NCBI GenBank assembly: GCA_003131985.1 | Contig: PKWH01000147.1 | Location: 1,803 to 8,631 of the forward strand | Reading direction: 5' to 3' | DNA from: Acidobacteriota bacterium | GTDB taxonomy: Bacteria > Acidobacteriota > Terriglobia > Acidiferrales > UBA7541 | DNA length: 6,829 bases | Part shown: one piece after another, positions 1-5,987 of the stretch | Layout of the letters: every line of letters begins with the position of its first letter | Position numbering within the stretch: the first letter of the stretch is position 1 | Notes under the pieces: generated by a model | What the model was told of the DNA's origin: nothing | The model's input: only the letters and a program-made list of their open reading frames with translations | Database searches by the model: none | Translations under genes and position numbers: made by a program

Positions 1-30
1 CTCACCGTCGACGGCGGCACCAACGCCTAA
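1..30 (+). CDS. C-terminal tail of a short-chain dehydrogenase/reductase (partial, 5' end outside window)
   Basis: Reading frame 1 from the first base gives LTVDGGTNA followed by a TAA stop at 28-30. A strand ending in V-D-G-G close to the C-terminus is typical of classical short-chain dehydrogenases/reductases (SDR, Rossmann-fold NAD(P)(H) oxidoreductases), where it follows the last beta strand. Only nine codons are visible, so catalytic residues, cofactor preference and substrate cannot be judged. The gene runs toward the minus-strand operon, so the two transcription units converge. The tail could belong to another protein by chance; the identification rests on the VDGG motif and its position right before the stop. 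Confidence 0.55.
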   Translation, partial: LTVDGGTNA

Positions 31-46
31 CTGAAACCTTGGCGTT
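22..46 (+). terminator. Weak inverted repeat overlapping the SDR stop codon (possible terminator hairpin)
   Basis: AACGCC (22-27) and GGCGTT (41-46) are perfect 6-bp complements around a 13-nt loop that contains the TAA stop. There is no clean U-run after it, only a mildly T-containing stretch (ttagtgttg). It is placed where a terminator for the plus-strand gene would be expected, but the stem is short. Confidence 0.22.
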
Positions 47-223
47 CGACTTAGTGTTGCATCGACCCATTGAGACCACCCGGCTAATCAGGAGCTAGAT
101 CAGATTTGTGACAAAACCTAGCTGGTACCTATCTTGAGTCATCGACGCAGCGGCACCACCTGCAGGATTTCAAAGAAGGCGAGTTGCGGAAAAGTTGCGG
201 CGCGACCGCCTAAAGAGTTGAGT
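31..223. other. Convergent intergenic region without a recognised gene
   Basis: This gap lies between the plus-strand SDR tail and the 3' end of the minus-strand operon. It contains a 6-bp inverted repeat, AGCTAG (93-98) / CTAGCT (118-123), with a 19-nt loop. It also has a short direct repeat AGTTGCGG (182-189 and 193-200). I see no convincing coding frame, RNA gene or strong terminator in it. Confidence 0.5.
190..210 (-). terminator. Weak terminator-like hairpin after the carbonic-anhydrase-like gene
   Basis: Read on the minus strand, 13 nt after the stop codon there is GGCG-GTCG-CGCC (210-199), a 4-bp GC stem with a tetraloop. Four nucleotides later comes a TTTT run (193-190). Position and order fit a rho-independent terminator for the three-gene operon, but the stem is very short, so this is tentative. 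Confidence 0.22.
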
Positions 224-688
224 TCAGACTGGAATCGAGTCGATCGTGACGCGATCCGGCGCATCCCAACCCGCATAGTAGAGCTCGACCTTCAAACCCG
301 GAAAATCCTTCTTCATCGTTGTCGCTGCGCGCCGCAGATCCTGCTCCTGTCGCTCGCGAGGTTCAGCCGAATCGTGCAGATGGGCCGGCATCGTCTTGTA
401 GAATCCGCAGTCTTGATGCTGAATCAGGATGAGCCGCTTGATTCCATGTTTTTCCACGAAAAACCGCAGCCACTTCCAGCTCGCCCAGGAAAACTTCGGC
501 AAATACTCAAAAAGTGTCAAGCTCAACGGCCCGCCGGGAATCACCATCAGATCGTAATTCTGATTTAGATTGAGCTTATCGTTAAGAAACTCGTGGAAGC
601 CTGCCTGAAACCGGTAATCGCCGCAGTGGATCACCAATATTTCAGTTTCGCCGCGCTTAAGTTTCGATTCGAGCTGAAAAGTGGGCAT
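224..688 (-). CDS. Divergent beta-carbonic-anhydrase-like protein (154 aa)
   Basis: Small, probably cytosolic protein with no signal peptide. The first beta strand ends in ILVIHCGDYRF, giving C22-x-D24-x-R26, the first zinc ligand plus the Asp-Arg dyad of beta-carbonic anhydrases (CxDSR in the family). LILIQHQDCG supplies H91-x-x-C94-G, the other two ligands. VIPGGP (49-54) sits where canonical enzymes have the RNAG segment, and a Trp/Phe-rich stretch (about 60-77) follows. At 154 aa it is shorter than typical beta-CAs of around 200 aa. CO2 hydration is therefore possible but not proven; a different zinc-dependent activity is an alternative. The ATG at 688 is the only plausible start. The frame stays open upstream into the flotillin gene, but that part reads as an Arg/Gly-rich shadow. 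No Shine-Dalgarno is evident. The gene begins 41 nt after the flotillin stop, so it is probably the last gene of that operon. Confidence 0.72.
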   Translation of the reverse strand: MPTFQLESKLKRGETEILVIHCGDYRFQAGFHEFLNDKLNLNQNYDLMVIPGGPLSLTLFEYLPKFSWASWKWLRFFVEKHGIKRLILIQHQDCGFYKTMPAHLHDSAEPRERQEQDLRRAATTMKKDFPGLKVELYYAGWDAPDRVTIDSIPV

Positions 689-729
689 AGAGAGGGACTC
701 GCGTAATAATGCCGAGCTCGCGTCGTTCG

Positions 730-2325
730 TTACGTCAGCGGCTTCCCCGCCTTCGGTTCCACCGGCTTCGCCACCACGTCTGTCTGCTTCGCTGCCGCGT
801 CCGTCTGCTTTCCGCCATTTACTCCGAGCTGCGCGAGTGCGCTTGGAATGTCGAGACCCAGCGCCTGCAATTGTTGCAGCAAGCCGAAGATCAGAGCAGG
901 GCCCGTGCGCGCTACACGCCCGATGCCGCCGGTTCCGTTTCCATCTTCGTTGTTGCCTTGCTCGATCACCACCACCTTGTCGATGTTTCCCAGCGGCGCG
1001 GCCACCGCTCCGAAAATTCCCGCGGAGGCTTGCAAAACGGCGGGCAGCCTTTCCAAAATGGTCTGAAGTTTCGCCGCGTCGTTGAATTGCTTCCACGCTT
1101 CCGCTTTCTTCAGGATGGCTTGCGCTTCGGCCACACCTTGCGCCTCGATCGCGCGCGCCTGCGCCAATCCCATAGCCTCGATTTTTGCGGCTTCCGCGCG
1201 TCCTTCCGCTTCTACTGCGGCGGCACGCCCCATTCCTTCCTGCTTCAATTTTTCCTGCTGCGCTTCCGCCAGCGCAATCTGCGCGGACTTTTCGCCTTCT
1301 GCTTCGAGTATCGCCGACTGTTTCGCAGCCTCCGCGCGCAAAATCGCCGCTTGCCGGTCGGCTTCCGCGGACTTGATCACCGTCGCTTCGAGTTCTTTTT
1401 GCTTGCGCTGGACTTCCTGCTCCTGCACCGCAATCTGTTCCTGCGTGCGCATTCTCTCCACGCGCACTTCTTCGACCACCACTTGCTGTCTGGCTTTGGC
1501 TTGCGCCAGCGGCCCGGCCTGAGCGGCCATGGCCTTCTGCGTCTCGACCTCAGCCAAAAACTGCGCTTGCTTGATGTTGAACTCGCGCTGCGCCCCTGCA
1601 ATGTTCGCGTCGGAATCAAACTTCGCTTTTTCGCCTTCCTGCATCGCCATCGCTGATTTGATCTTCGAGTCGCGGGTCGCTTCGGCCTCGCCGATGGTGC
1701 CGTCGCGTTTCACTTCCGCCGTCCGCTTTTTTCCCAACGCGTCGAGGTATCCTTCCTCGTCGCTGATCTCCTGCACCGTCAGCACGTCCACTCCGATGCC
1801 CATTCGCTCCAAATCCTGCGCGGCCTCCGACGTCAATTTCTGCGCGAAGCTTTGCCGGTCGCTGTTCACTTCTTCAACCGTCAGCCCACCGAGGATTGCC
1901 CGCAAATGTCCTTCCAGCGTTTGAAAAATTACTTTCTGGATTTGGTCCGGAGGCATGCCTAGAAAACGTTCAGCCGCGGCTCGCAGCGAAGTGTCGTCGC
2001 TCTTGATCTTGACGTTGGCCACCGCCTTTACAGAAATCGGAACGCCCTTCACCGTGTATGCGCGCTTGATCTCCAACGGAATCGTAAATACGTTGAGCGA
2101 AAGATAATCCACTTGCTCCAGAAGCGGAAAACGGAACGTCGCTCCGCCGTTCACCACGCGGTAGCCCACCGTCTTTCCGTCCGCCGTTTTTCGTTTTCGT
2201 CCGCTTAAGACCGCAACCGCGTTCGGCGGCACTTTCAGATAGTTTCGGCTGAAAAGCGCCATGGCCACAAACAGCGCCAGCACCACCAAGATTACGATGA
2301 CCGGAATAAAAAACTGTGTAGGCAT
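730..2325 (-). CDS. Flotillin / SPFH-domain membrane scaffold protein (FloT/YqiK type, 531 aa)
   Basis: Flotillins oligomerise on the inner face of the cytoplasmic membrane and organise ordered microdomains. The sequence shows an N-terminal membrane segment (about residues 5-25), then NYLKVPPNAVAVLSGRK opening the SPFH/PHB domain (about 27-200). A long Glu/Ala/Gln/Lys-rich coiled coil with repeated EAE, AEA and QEGE patterns follows (about 200-405), typical of the family. The C-terminal part has LPAVLQ (about 425) and NIDKVVVIEQG, the usual flotillin ending. Beyond it comes a Gly/Gln region and a Lys/Pro tail with two KQTD repeats. Length fits the family (roughly 500-550 aa). I chose ATG 2325 over the in-frame GTG at 2334. 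GAGGTG (2337-2332) is a strong Shine-Dalgarno 6 nt before the ATG, and the GTG lies inside it. The gene sits 27 nt after the nfeD-like stop. Lacking comparison tools, I cannot decide between FloT and YqiK subfamilies. Confidence 0.93.
   Translation of the reverse strand: MPTQFFIPVIVILVVLALFVAMALFSRNYLKVPPNAVAVLSGRKRKTADGKTVGYRVVNGGATFRFPLLEQVDYLSLNVFTIPLEIKRAYTVKGVPISVKAVANVKIKSDDTSLRAAAERFLGMPPDQIQKVIFQTLEGHLRAILGGLTVEEVNSDRQSFAQKLTSEAAQDLERMGIGVDVLTVQEISDEEGYLDALGKKRTAEVKRDGTIGEAEATRDSKIKSAMAMQEGEKAKFDSDANIAGAQREFNIKQAQFLAEVETQKAMAAQAGPLAQAKARQQVVVEEVRVERMRTQEQIAVQEQEVQRKQKELEATVIKSAEADRQAAILRAEAAKQSAILEAEGEKSAQIALAEAQQEKLKQEGMGRAAAVEAEGRAEAAKIEAMGLAQARAIEAQGVAEAQAILKKAEAWKQFNDAAKLQTILERLPAVLQASAGIFGAVAAPLGNIDKVVVIEQGNNEDGNGTGGIGRVARTGPALIFGLLQQLQALGLDIPSALAQLGVNGGKQTDAAAKQTDVVAKPVEPKAGKPLT
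778..810 (-). repeat. Short in-frame tandem repeat in the flotillin tail
   Basis: Two copies of a 12-nt unit (778-789 and 799-810 on the plus strand, one mismatch) lie 21 bp apart. On the minus strand they encode KQTDAAA and KQTDVVA (residues 506-512 and 513-519). They lie in the low-complexity tail after the conserved flotillin region and look like a recent in-frame duplication. Confidence 0.55.
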
Positions 2326-2331
2326 TTCTCC

Positions 2332-2337
2332 CACCTC
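2332..2337 (-). promoter_or_regulatory. Shine-Dalgarno GAGGTG that fixes the flotillin start
   Basis: On the minus strand GAGGTG is followed by six nucleotides (GGAGAA) and then ATG at 2325-2323. It complements the 16S anti-SD core over six bases. The competing GTG (2334-2332) is part of the motif itself, which argues against initiation there. Confidence 0.65.
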
Positions 2338-2352
2338 TTCTCTTGCTTCGGA

Positions 2353-2904
2353 CTAACCCATGCGCCGAACCAGCAGCGTTTCGCCTGCTATGGACTCGAT
2401 CTTCACCGTCGTGTTCGACGGAATCGCTTCGCCATCCACCGTACGCGCGAGCTTCTCGATTACGTTTTCACCCAACGAACAGCGAACCTGCCCCAGCCCG
2501 CCTTTGGGAATCGCAACGCTCACCTCTGCCGTAAGCCCGACGAGATCACCCACAAGCGTGCCGCTCGAAGCCTGCTGGCTGTATAGAAAGCTCGCAAACA
2601 GATAAATAATTCCCCCGAAAATAGCGCCGCCCACCAGGCCGATCAGCGTACTAATCTCCGTGCTGTAGCCTAGATGGACGCCGATCGCCCCAAATCCGCC
2701 AAATGCCGTAATAAAAACGCTCACTACCCGCGTGTTGAAAAATCCCACTCCGTGCGTGTCTCCATGAACGTCCCCGCCGTGAGCCCCCACATCTCCGTGG
2801 CCGAAAAGCTCCCCAAACATGAAACTCAGAATCAGGAATAGAAATCCGATTGCGGCGATTGCCAAGAAGATCGAGAACGCTGAAATTCCACCCGGAAGGG
2901 ACAT
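2353..2904 (-). CDS. NfeD/YqiJ-like integral membrane protein with OB-fold domain (183 aa), flotillin partner
   Basis: Proteins of the NfeD/YuaF/YqiJ group are encoded next to flotillins and anchor or modulate their microdomains. The first transmembrane helix spans about residues 10-34. A soluble loop rich in Gly, His and Asp (36-52; H36, H42, H47, H51) follows. Two further hydrophobic segments lie at about 60-80 and 84-107 with many Gly. The C-terminal region (about 115-183) has the Gly/Val/Pro spacing of a small OB-fold: GDLVGLTAEVSVAIPKGGLG, then a run ending KIESIAGETLLVRR. Size matches the short NfeD class. I chose ATG 2904 because GGGGAGG (2919-2913) lies 8 nt before it. The longer frame starts with a GTG at 2946 that lacks such a site and adds 14 residues of unlikely character. 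It is the first gene of the operon, with a candidate promoter upstream. Confidence 0.85.
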   Translation of the reverse strand: MSLPGGISAFSIFLAIAAIGFLFLILSFMFGELFGHGDVGAHGGDVHGDTHGVGFFNTRVVSVFITAFGGFGAIGVHLGYSTEISTLIGLVGGAIFGGIIYLFASFLYSQQASSGTLVGDLVGLTAEVSVAIPKGGLGQVRCSLGENVIEKLARTVDGEAIPSNTTVKIESIAGETLLVRRMG

Positions 2905-2912
2905 GCTGCAAG

Positions 2913-2919
2913 CCTCCCC
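2913..2919 (-). promoter_or_regulatory. Shine-Dalgarno GGGGAGG for the nfeD-like gene
   Basis: Read on the minus strand, GGGGAGG precedes ATG 2904-2902 with an 8-nt spacer. This is a near-consensus ribosome binding site and decides the start against the upstream in-frame GTG at 2946. Confidence 0.65.
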
Positions 2920-2949
2920 AAGCCAGAGGCTCGGACTTATATGCACAAA

Positions 2950-2967
2950 CTCAATATTTCAATTGAG
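2950..2967. repeat. Inverted repeat CTCAAT-N6-ATTGAG in the nfeD leader
   Basis: CTCAAT (2950-2955) and ATTGAG (2962-2967) are perfect 6-bp complements separated by six bases. If the promoter at 3015-2987 is right, the repeat lies in the 5' untranslated leader, about 13-30 nt after the start of transcription. It could be an operator for a dimeric regulator or a small mRNA hairpin. It lies in a locally AT-rich patch. Confidence 0.3.
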
Positions 2968-2986
2968 AATAGCCTCAGGGGAGCAC

Positions 2987-3015
2987 ACTCTAGAACGCGG
3001 CCACCCCGAAGTCAA
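2987..3015 (-). promoter_or_regulatory. Candidate sigma70-type promoter for the nfeD-flotillin-CA-like operon
   Basis: On the minus strand TTGACT (3015-3010, 5/6 match to the -35 consensus) is followed by exactly 17 nt and TAGAGT (2992-2987, 4/6 match to the -10). It points toward the nfeD-like gene. The predicted start of transcription is near 2980, leaving a leader of about 75 nt before ATG 2904. A second, weaker pair downstream (TTGAAA 2962-2957, TATAAG 2941-2936) has a 15-nt spacer and is less likely. Confidence 0.45.
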
Positions 3016-3105
3016 GATGAGGGAGAAAAGCTTCGTCGGCGCTCTCATTACCGGAACAATCGTAACTTCCATATCCGTAGCAAGGAACACCTTCCGCGCC
3101 GACAG

Positions 3106-3114
3106 TGGTATAAA
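3106..3114 (+). promoter_or_regulatory. Extended -10 promoter element upstream of recG
   Basis: TGGTATAAA is a TGn-extended -10 with 5/6 match to TATAAT in its hexamer. No -35 is recognisable 16-18 nt upstream, which extended -10 promoters can tolerate. The start of transcription would fall near 3121, about 50 nt before the recG ATG. It would give recG its own promoter, divergent from the minus-strand operon. Confidence 0.38.
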
Positions 3115-3171
3115 AGTCCTGCAAGTCCCGTTGCACGAAACCATTAGCAACGGCTCGCCGCCCTTGAACGC

Positions 3172-5289
3172 ATGAGCATCTCTTTAACCAATCCGGTGAA
3201 GTATCTTCGAGGCGTCGGCCCGCATCGCGCCGCGATTCTCGAAGAGCGTGGCTTGCCCACCGTCGGAGATTTGCTCGGCTACCTTCCCTTTCGCTACGAA
3301 GACCGCATCCGTTTCACACCCATCGCGGAAATTATTCCCGGCCAGGTGCACACCATCCTCGCGGAAGTCACCGCCGGCGGAGGCGGCACGGTCCGCTTCG
3401 CCCGCGGCCGCGCTGCAATCTTCCACGCCTCCTTTCGCGACGGTTCCGGCACTCTTCACGCGCGCTTCTTCCACGGCGCATACCTCGAAGCCACCATGAA
3501 AGAAGGCCGCCGTTTTGTCCTCCACGGAAAGGTGGACGTGGACCCTTACCGCCCCGCTCGCCTTGAAATGGTAAATCCGCAAATCGAATCCGTAGGAGCC
3601 GCCGAAACCGCCGCAACCGATTCCACCGAAGTAGGCCGCATCGTCCCAATCTACGAAGCCCTCGGCGGAATCAGTTCGCGAATGCTCCGCCGAATTATTT
3701 ACACCGTGCTGAACAATTTCGACTGCAATATTCCCGACGCGCTTCCTCCCGAAATCCTCGAACGTTATCGCTTTCCGTCGCGCCGCGACGCCCTGCTCTA
3801 CGCGCACTTCCCTCCCAAGAATGAAAGTATCGAGCTGCTGAACAGCTTCCGAAGCCCCGCTCAAACGCGCCTGATCTTCGAAGAATTTTTCTACTACCAA
3901 CTCGCCCTCGCCCTTCGTCGTTCGCGTGACCACGTTCAAAAAGGCATCGCCATGCGCGTCCGCGAAGAAAAAATCCGCGAAGCCGTAAAGCGAATCCTCC
4001 CGTTCAAGCCGACCTCCGCCCAAAAGCGCGTCCTCGTCGAAATCGCGGCTGATCTCGAACGCCCCTATCCCATGCACCGCCTCCTCGAGGGCGACGTCGG
4101 CAGCGGCAAAACAATTGTCGCGTTCGAAGCCGCCACAATCGTCATCGAGAACGGCTATCAGGTGGTCCTCATGGCCCCCACGGAAATTCTTGCCGCGCAG
4201 CATTATCTTTCCGCTCGCCGCATCTTTAAGAATGCGGGTTACGGCGTTGAATTGATCGTGAGCGGCAGAACGAAATCAGCAAAAGATTCCGCACTCGCGC
4301 GCGCGGAAAGCGGCGAAGCTCAAATTATCGTCGGCACGCATGCCTTGATCGAAAATCCCGTCATATTCAAAAAGCTCGGCATGGTCATCGTTGACGAGCA
4401 GCACCGTTTCGGCGTCCTCCAGCGCAAGCGCCTCATCGAAAAAGGCGCCTCGCCGCACGTTCTAGTCATGACCGCCACTCCCATCCCGCGCACTCTCGCT
4501 CTCACCCTCTATGGCGACCTCGATCTTTCAGTGATCGACGAAATGCCGCCCGGTCGCACCCCCATCGAAACTCGTTGGAGCGAAGAAACGCAACTCCCCG
4601 GCGTCTGGGAATTCCTGCGCCGCGAAATCGCGCGAGGCCGCCAGGCTTACATCGTCTATCCCGTGATCGAAGAATCGAAGCAGGAGTTAAAAGCCGCCAC
4701 CGCGGAATTCGAGCGCCTCGCGAAAAACGTATTCCCCAAATTGCGCGTCGGCCTGCTTCACGGGCGCCTAAAGAACGACGAGAAAGATGCCGTGATGGAA
4801 CAATTCCGCCGCAACGAAATTCAAGTCCTCGTCGCCACCACCGTAATCGAAGTCGGCGTGGACGTTCCCAACGCAACCGTGATGGTCATTGAGCACGCCG
4901 ACCGATTCGGCCTCGCGCAACTCCACCAGCTTCGCGGAAGAATCGGCCGCGGCACCGAGAAATCTCAATGCATCCTCATCGCGCCAAAGAAAATTACGGG
5001 AGACGCGCAAGCCCGCTTGGAAACCATGGTCGCCACATCCAATGGATTCGAAATCGCCGAACGCGACCTGAAGCTGCGCGGCCCCGGCGAATTTTTCGGT
5101 ACCCGCCAGCACGGCGACGCCGCCTTCTCAGTCGCCCAGCCTCTGCGCGACCACGAACTTCTCGACCTCGCCCGCCGCGAAGCTTTCGCCCTCGCAGAAA
5201 ATCCCGCCAAAGCCGCCGAAGTCGTCGCCCGCCTCGAATCCCTAAGCGCCGCCTGGCAAAAACGCTACCACCTCGCCTCGGTGGGATGA
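3172..5289 (+). CDS. recG: ATP-dependent DNA helicase RecG (705 aa, complete)
   Basis: RecG is a superfamily 2 helicase that binds branched DNA and drives fork regression and Holliday junction migration in recombinational repair. The N-terminal wedge region begins VKYLRGVGPHRAAILEERG and includes the OB-fold (about 55-150) that splits DNA strands. Helicase motifs are all present: Walker A GDVGSGKT (307-314), APTEILAAQ (motif Ia), DEQH box (408-411), TATPIPRT (434-441), ATTVIEVGVDVP (555-566) and QLRGRIGRG (586-594). The C-terminal TRG translocation motif RDLKLRGPGEFFGTRQHG (631-648) is intact. Length is normal for the family (E. coli RecG is 693 aa). There is no obvious Shine-Dalgarno before the ATG, but the first residues align well with a normal RecG start. 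rsmD follows after 68 nt and may be cotranscribed. Confidence 0.97.
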   Translation: MSISLTNPVKYLRGVGPHRAAILEERGLPTVGDLLGYLPFRYEDRIRFTPIAEIIPGQVHTILAEVTAGGGGTVRFARGRAAIFHASFRDGSGTLHARFFHGAYLEATMKEGRRFVLHGKVDVDPYRPARLEMVNPQIESVGAAETAATDSTEVGRIVPIYEALGGISSRMLRRIIYTVLNNFDCNIPDALPPEILERYRFPSRRDALLYAHFPPKNESIELLNSFRSPAQTRLIFEEFFYYQLALALRRSRDHVQKGIAMRVREEKIREAVKRILPFKPTSAQKRVLVEIAADLERPYPMHRLLEGDVGSGKTIVAFEAATIVIENGYQVVLMAPTEILAAQHYLSARRIFKNAGYGVELIVSGRTKSAKDSALARAESGEAQIIVGTHALIENPVIFKKLGMVIVDEQHRFGVLQRKRLIEKGASPHVLVMTATPIPRTLALTLYGDLDLSVIDEMPPGRTPIETRWSEETQLPGVWEFLRREIARGRQAYIVYPVIEESKQELKAATAEFERLAKNVFPKLRVGLLHGRLKNDEKDAVMEQFRRNEIQVLVATTVIEVGVDVPNATVMVIEHADRFGLAQLHQLRGRIGRGTEKSQCILIAPKKITGDAQARLETMVATSNGFEIAERDLKLRGPGEFFGTRQHGDAAFSVAQPLRDHELLDLARREAFALAENPAKAAEVVARLESLSAAWQKRYHLASVG

Positions 5290-5357
5290 TTTTCTGCTCT
5301 TCTCACTCGGAAAGTAAAAGTTAAGGTAAATTATTGCTCGCCGCGTCTAACTAGCTC

Positions 5358-5918
5358 ATGCGAGTAATCGCCGGAAAATATCGCAGCCGCCGCCTTCGCA
5401 CTCCAGGCTTCCTGGGAGTCCGCCCCACCAGCGACCGCCTCCGCGAAACGCTCTTCAACATCCTCGGCCCTTCGGTCGAAGATTCCCTCTTCATCGACCT
5501 CTACGCCGGCACCGGCGCCATCGGAATCGAAGCCATCAGCCGCGGCGCACGCGAGGTTTTCTTCATCGACCGCGATCCCGACTGCATAAGCCTCGTGCGC
5601 CGGAACCTCGAATCCCTCGATATTCGCACCGGCATCGAAGTAATCGCAGCCAACGCCCAACGTGGCCTCGATAAGCTCGCCGCCCGCCACCTGATCGCCG
5701 ACTTTATTTTCTTCGACCCGCCCTATGCCGACGCCGGCTACTCCGACCTCCTCGAATATCTCGACGCTTCGCATCTCGTCGCCCCGCGCGGAATCGTCAT
5801 CGCCGAACATAGCTCAAAGTTCGAACTGCCCGAGCGCTTCGACCGCCTCGAACGCACCCGCCTCCTCGAACAAGGCGACGCCGCCCTAAGTTTCTACCGC
5901 CTCGCCGCCGCAGCTTAG
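5358..5918 (+). CDS. rsmD: 16S rRNA (guanine(966)-N2)-methyltransferase RsmD (186 aa)
   Basis: RsmD uses S-adenosylmethionine to methylate N2 of G966 in 16S rRNA within the assembling small subunit. The protein opens MRVIAGKYRSRRL and continues RPTSDRLRETLFNIL (22-36), the hallmark N-terminus of the family. The SAM-binding motif I is IDLYAGTGAIGIEAISRGA (46-64), followed by the acidic strand end FFIDRD (68-73). The catalytic motif IV is DPPY (120-123), used by N2-guanine and N6-adenine methyltransferases. The size is close to E. coli RsmD (198 aa). The start is the ATG at 5358; no good Shine-Dalgarno precedes it. The 68-nt gap after recG includes a small AT-rich patch (5311-5335) with only a poor promoter match, so cotranscription with recG is the simpler reading. 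Confidence 0.95.
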   Translation: MRVIAGKYRSRRLRTPGFLGVRPTSDRLRETLFNILGPSVEDSLFIDLYAGTGAIGIEAISRGAREVFFIDRDPDCISLVRRNLESLDIRTGIEVIAANAQRGLDKLAARHLIADFIFFDPPYADAGYSDLLEYLDASHLVAPRGIVIAEHSSKFELPERFDRLERTRLLEQGDAALSFYRLAAAA

Positions 5919-5987
5919 TAAGATGGGTTCCTTAAAAGTCGTGGATGTAGAAAAATAGCGCGCCTTCGAAACCGGGGAAAATAAATC

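Noticed and set aside
93..123. Inverted repeat AGCTAG / CTAGCT in the left intergenic gap as terminator
   Set aside because: It has a 19-nt loop, a mixed-composition stem and no T-run on either side.
689..1096. Upstream extension of the CA-like frame into the flotillin gene, giving a 290-aa protein
   Set aside because: The added 136 residues are Arg/Gly/Ala-rich, lie in another frame of the flotillin coiled coil and tail, and match no domain. The conserved part starts at ATG 688.
709..1656. Plus-strand 315-aa frame opposite flotillin
   Set aside because: It is rich in Arg, Leu and Phe, as expected from the antisense of an Ala/Glu/Gln coiled coil in GC-rich DNA. The flotillin frame on the other strand explains the region fully.
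1150..1750. Repetitive-looking segment within flotillin considered as a DNA repeat array
   Set aside because: The repetition is at the level of coiled-coil amino acid composition (Ala/Glu/Gln); I see no fixed DNA period.
2936..2962. Second minus-strand promoter TTGAAA / TATAAG
   Set aside because: The spacer is only 15 nt, and a better-spaced pair lies just upstream.
3184..4203. Minus-strand 339-aa frame opposite recG
   Set aside because: It is an antisense shadow of a clear RecG with all motifs; the Gly/Ala/Asp/Glu-rich composition is typical of such shadows.
5331..5810. Minus-strand 159-aa frame opposite rsmD
   Set aside because: It is an antisense shadow of RsmD; acidic, Gly/Ala-rich and without a recognisable domain.
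5923..5958. Eleven-codon frame MGSLKVVDVEK between rsmD and the DUF885 gene
   Set aside because: It is too short to support, with no ribosome site and no regulatory-peptide features such as codon runs or a following hairpin.
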